Positions 23,383 to 25,799 of a DNA stretch of 25,799 nt are shown here, piece by piece; position 1 is the first letter of the stretch; the number at the start of each line of letters is the position of its first letter. The notes beneath the pieces are model-generated. The model ran no database searches and was not told the DNA's origin. It saw only the letters and a program-made list of their open reading frames with translations. Origin of the DNA: JANXQE01 sp035294005 (lineage in GTDB: Bacteria > Verrucomicrobiota > Verrucomicrobiia > Limisphaerales > UBA8199). The stretch lies in the NCBI GenBank assembly GCA_035294005.1, contig DATGLT010000078.1, forward strand, positions 1-25,799. The letters are read 5' to 3'. A program made the position numbers and the translations under genes.

Positions 23383-24207
23383 ATGAGAAACGTAATCGTC
23401 GTCATCGGTCCAGGGCAGATAGGTCAAGCAATCGCCCGGCGCGTTGGAGTTGGTAAGCATGTCCTGCTTGCCGACATGCGCCAGGAAAACGCCAATGCGG
23501 CAGCGGAAATTCTAGCTAACGCCGGATATGAAGTAAGCGTCGCGACCGTGGACGTGTCCTCCCGTCAGGCGGTTCATGAGCTCGTTAATAGCGCGACCCA
23601 TCTGGGTGAAGTCACTGGGCTTATCCATGCTGCTGGCGTCTCTCCGTCGCAAGCCTCACCAGCAACGATCCTAAAAGTTGACCTGTACGGCACCGCCCTG
23701 GTTCTGGAAGAGTTCGGCAACGTAATCGCCCGCGGTGGTGCCGGTGTCGTCATCGCCTCGCAATCCGGGCATCGCCTGCCGCCCCTCGCCATTGAGCAAA
23801 ACAAATCCTTGGCAACCACTCCTGTTGAGGAACTGCTTGGCCTTCCCTTCCTCCAACCTGACCAGGTGAAGGATTCACTTCACGCTTACCAGCTCTCCAA
23901 GCGCGGGAATTCGCTGCGCGTCATGGCTGAGGCAGTTCGCTGGGGTAAGCGCGGTGCGCGGCTGAACACGATCAGCCCGGGTATCATCATGACCCCGCTC
24001 GCTAAGGATGAACTAACCGGACCACGCGGCGCGGGATATAGGCGCATGATCGAGATGTCTGTGGCAGGACGCGCCGGCACTCCGGACGAGGTGTCAAGTG
24101 TCGGCGCGCTGCTGATGGGTGCTGAAGGTGGTTTCATCACCGGCAGCGACTTCCTTATGGATGGTGGGGTAACCGCAGCTTATTGGTACGGCGAACTCGC
24201 CCCATAA
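23383..24207 (+). CDS. SDR family oxidoreductase
   Basis: A 274-residue short-chain dehydrogenase. The cofactor motif near the N-terminus is VIGPGQIGQAIARR, a variant of TGxxxGxG with Pro in place of an early Gly. Next come HAAGVSPSQASP (NAG-type motif), the catalytic serine region VIASQSGH (S126 or S128) and Y169/K173 in AYQLSKRG. The C-terminus has ARLNTISPGIIMTPL and ITGSDFLMDGGV, both typical. It starts 18 bp after the alcohol dehydrogenase stop, so the two are surely one operon. It reduces or oxidises a carbonyl/hydroxyl with NAD(P); the substrate is unknown. Length is usual and no defect is seen. Confidence 0.93.
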   Translation: MRNVIVVIGPGQIGQAIARRVGVGKHVLLADMRQENANAAAEILANAGYEVSVATVDVSSRQAVHELVNSATHLGEVTGLIHAAGVSPSQASPATILKVDLYGTALVLEEFGNVIARGGAGVVIASQSGHRLPPLAIEQNKSLATTPVEELLGLPFLQPDQVKDSLHAYQLSKRGNSLRVMAEAVRWGKRGARLNTISPGIIMTPLAKDELTGPRGAGYRRMIEMSVAGRAGTPDEVSSVGALLMGAEGGFITGSDFLMDGGVTAAYWYGELAP

Positions 24208-24276
24208 TGACCATCAGGTAGCTATCCGGGCCATTTCCTCAGCAACCAATTAGCAATCAGCCCACGCCGCTTCCCG

Positions 24277-24441
24277 ATCGTGTACCGACTTTATCGATCC
24301 AGCCCGTACACGATATCAGTGCCGAATGGCACGAAGTGCTACCGCTCCATCGAATGACGAGTGGCTCTTCGTGCCGGACTGAATTTGTCCTATTGGGTTC
24401 TTGTTGTTAAGAGCGCTGCGCCAACGCGGCCGGCACGTGCC
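24277..24441 (+). repeat. Cluster of stem-loops in the SDR-helicase intergenic region
   Basis: ATCGTGTAC (24277-24285) is inverted at 24306-24314. GGCACGAAG (24328-24336) is inverted at 24367-24375 with an inner CCGCTC/GAGTGG stem. GGAC/GTCC follows at 24376-24390. GGCAC also pairs with GTGCC at 24319-24323, and GGCACGTGCC (24432-24441) is a perfect palindrome. The role is unknown: structured RNA, recombination site or element end are all possible. Confidence 0.5.
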
Positions 24442-24490
24442 TTTAAATGAGAATCAGCTCCCAGACTACCCCTCAGGAAAGTGCGGCTAT

Positions 24491-24512
24491 TGTTACTTTT
24501 GTTGTTACTTTT
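24491..24512 (+). repeat. Tandem 10-base direct repeat
   Basis: TGTTACTTTT occurs at 24491-24500 and again at 24503-24512, 27 bases before the helicase homology frame opens. Such short direct repeats can be protein-binding arms at the end of mobile elements; here this is only a possibility. Confidence 0.35.
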
Positions 24513-24538
24513 CGAGGTTTTTTCGCGTAAGCCGTTGA

Positions 24539-25799
24539 GCTGGAAAAGCGGGACTCAGGAACCGCCTGATTCGCTTGGCAGCTTTTCAAAATCCGGAGTT
24601 TTATCGGGCCCAGGCCATGCGGCTTCCCGTGTATGGTAAACCGCGGATCATTTCCTGCGCGGAGGATCTTCCGAAACACCTTGCGTTCCCACGCGGATGC
24701 CTCGAGGAAATAACGGCGCTACTGAGGGGCTTGCATATTCAGCCTTTAATCCGCGATGAACGCTTTGCGGGAACTCCTCTGAGGGTTACTTTTTGCGGAA
24801 CCTTGCGAGCCGAACAGCAAGCCGCCGCTGAGTCCATGCTCCGGCATGAAACCGGGGTACTGGCCGCAACCACCGCCTTTGGCAAGACCGTAATTGCAGC
24901 GATGCTGATCGCCAAACGCGGTGTGAACACACTAATACTCGTCCATCGCAAGCAACTCCTCGAACAATGGATCGATCGGCTTTCGAGCTTTTTGAATGTG
25001 CCGCCCAAAAGTATCGGGCAGTTTGGTGCCGGCCGTAAGAACCTCACGGGAACCTTGGACGTCGCTCTGATCCAAAGCCTTGTCCGTAAAGGCAATGTAA
25101 ATGACTGCATTGGCGGCTATGGCCAAATGATCGTAGATGAGTGTCATCACATCCCGGCACAGAGCTTCGAACTGGTCGCCCGGCGAGCAAAGGCCAAATT
25201 CATCGTCGGTCTGTCCGCGACCGTTGGGCGCAAGGATGGACATCACCCGATCATCTTCATGCAATGCGGGCCCGTACGCCATCGAGTTGACGCGAAGCAA
25301 CAGGCCGCCACGCGACCGTTTTCGCACCATGTATACGTACGGCCGACCGCTTTTCGTCAGTTGAGTTTGTCGCAACCGGACAAGCGCCTTGAGTTTCATG
25401 AGCTGTACGAAGAACTGGTTCATGACGCGTGCCGAAATCAGATGATTTGCGCTGACGTACTCGGCACCCTGCGCGAAGGTCGCTCGCCCCTGGTGCTGAC
25501 GGAACGAGTCGAGCACATTGAAGCTCTGGCCAAACTACTTACGTCTGCGGCAAATCTTATCGTTTTGGATGGCGGCCAGAGCAAAAAGGAAACAAAGGCT
25601 GCTCTCGCGCGCGTTTCTGAAAATGCCGGGAGTGCTCACAGAGTCATCCTGGCGACTGGTAAACTCGTCGGTGAAGGTTTTGACGATCCGAGATTGGACA
25701 CCTTGTTCCTGTCATTACCGATCTCGTGGCGCGGCACGGTTGCTCAGTATGCTGGACGGCTGAACCGCTTGCACGACGGGAAACGGGAAGTTCGCGTTT
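24539..25799 (+). CDS. TOTE-like superfamily II helicase, N-terminally truncated (runs off the window)
   Basis: Family-like sequence starts right after an in-frame TGA (24536-24538): RNRLIRLAAFQNPEFYRAQA, then PRIISCAEDLPKHLAFPRG. The helicase core follows: Q-like LRAEQQAAAESML, Walker A ATTAFGKT, DECHH as motif II, LSATVGRKDG as motif III, VLATGKLVGEGFD and the motif VI region QYAGRLNRLHDGKRE. This sequence matches the helicase half of TOTE-type conflict systems, where an archaeo-eukaryotic-type primase domain is fused in front. Here that half is absent and the join falls at the domain boundary. The first ATG in frame is at 24617, inside the conserved part; TTG at 24575 is an alternative. 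It is thus a shortened gene or pseudogene; the helicase motifs themselves look intact. The family call is from memory. Confidence 0.8.

Noticed and set aside
24277..24441. Integron attC site
   Set aside because: The stem-loops invite the idea, but no RYYYAAC/GTTRRRY core pair flanks them.
24932..25516. 194-residue minus-strand frame opposite the helicase
   Set aside because: The plus strand has the ordered helicase motifs, so this is an antisense shadow.

Overview
The window reads as a bacterial chromosome of moderately high GC content. The gene set suggests a member of the Verrucomicrobiota, possibly Pedosphaera/Limisphaerales-like: an ECF-type sigma factor, a Tat-exported xylose-isomerase-like TIM-barrel protein, a small zinc-ribbon protein, DUF2721, YqgE/AlgH and a response regulator-HDOD protein. 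This assignment comes from gene content, not from a marker gene. Acidobacteriota or another soil phylum cannot be excluded.

Positions 1-14,820 are dense core-like chromosome. In order: a response regulator with two receiver domains (cut by the window start) behind galE; a membrane-anchored DUF4230-like protein; a HIT protein; a 1,194-residue SWIM-SNF2 helicase; a small glycogen-binding-like protein; a TIM-barrel protein; an ECF-type sigma factor; a class V aminotransferase; a second small carbohydrate-binding-like protein; a double PRC-barrel protein; a zinc-ribbon protein; a DUF2721 membrane protein; a UVR-motif protein; YqgE/AlgH; and tRNA-Gly(TCC).

Positions 14,785-18,780 are accessory. 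The last 31 bases of the tRNA-Gly recur, with two mismatches, 1,142 bp downstream at 15927-15957, like the two ends of an integrated element. Between them lie only gene remnants: the C-terminal part of a DNA methyltransferase and the C-terminal part of a thioredoxin-like protein. Beyond the second copy come a HEAGH membrane metallopeptidase-like protein, a probably shortened hypothetical protein, and a RES-Xre (ParS/Res) toxin-antitoxin operon. That operon has a near-consensus promoter and an operator-like inverted repeat at the antitoxin start codon.

A response regulator-HDOD protein (18787-19989) is followed by about 1.1 kb of broken genes: a CPBP-like N-terminus, an unidentified C-terminus, a sigma-factor N-terminus, a frameshifted HAD hydrolase piece and a cupin C-terminus. 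An intact co-directional set follows: an AraC-type regulator, a YahK-like zinc alcohol dehydrogenase and an SDR oxidoreductase. This looks like a transferred oxidoreductase cassette.

After a stretch with four candidate stem-loops (24277-24441), the window ends in a superfamily II helicase. Its sequence matches the helicase half of TOTE-type (primase-helicase) conflict systems, but its reading frame is closed off just where the N-terminal primase half should be. The most interesting parts of the window are the tRNA-Gly remnant island, the truncated TOTE-like helicase with its structured flank, the RES-Xre promoter, and an orphan plus-strand hairpin/terminator pair near 3 kb.
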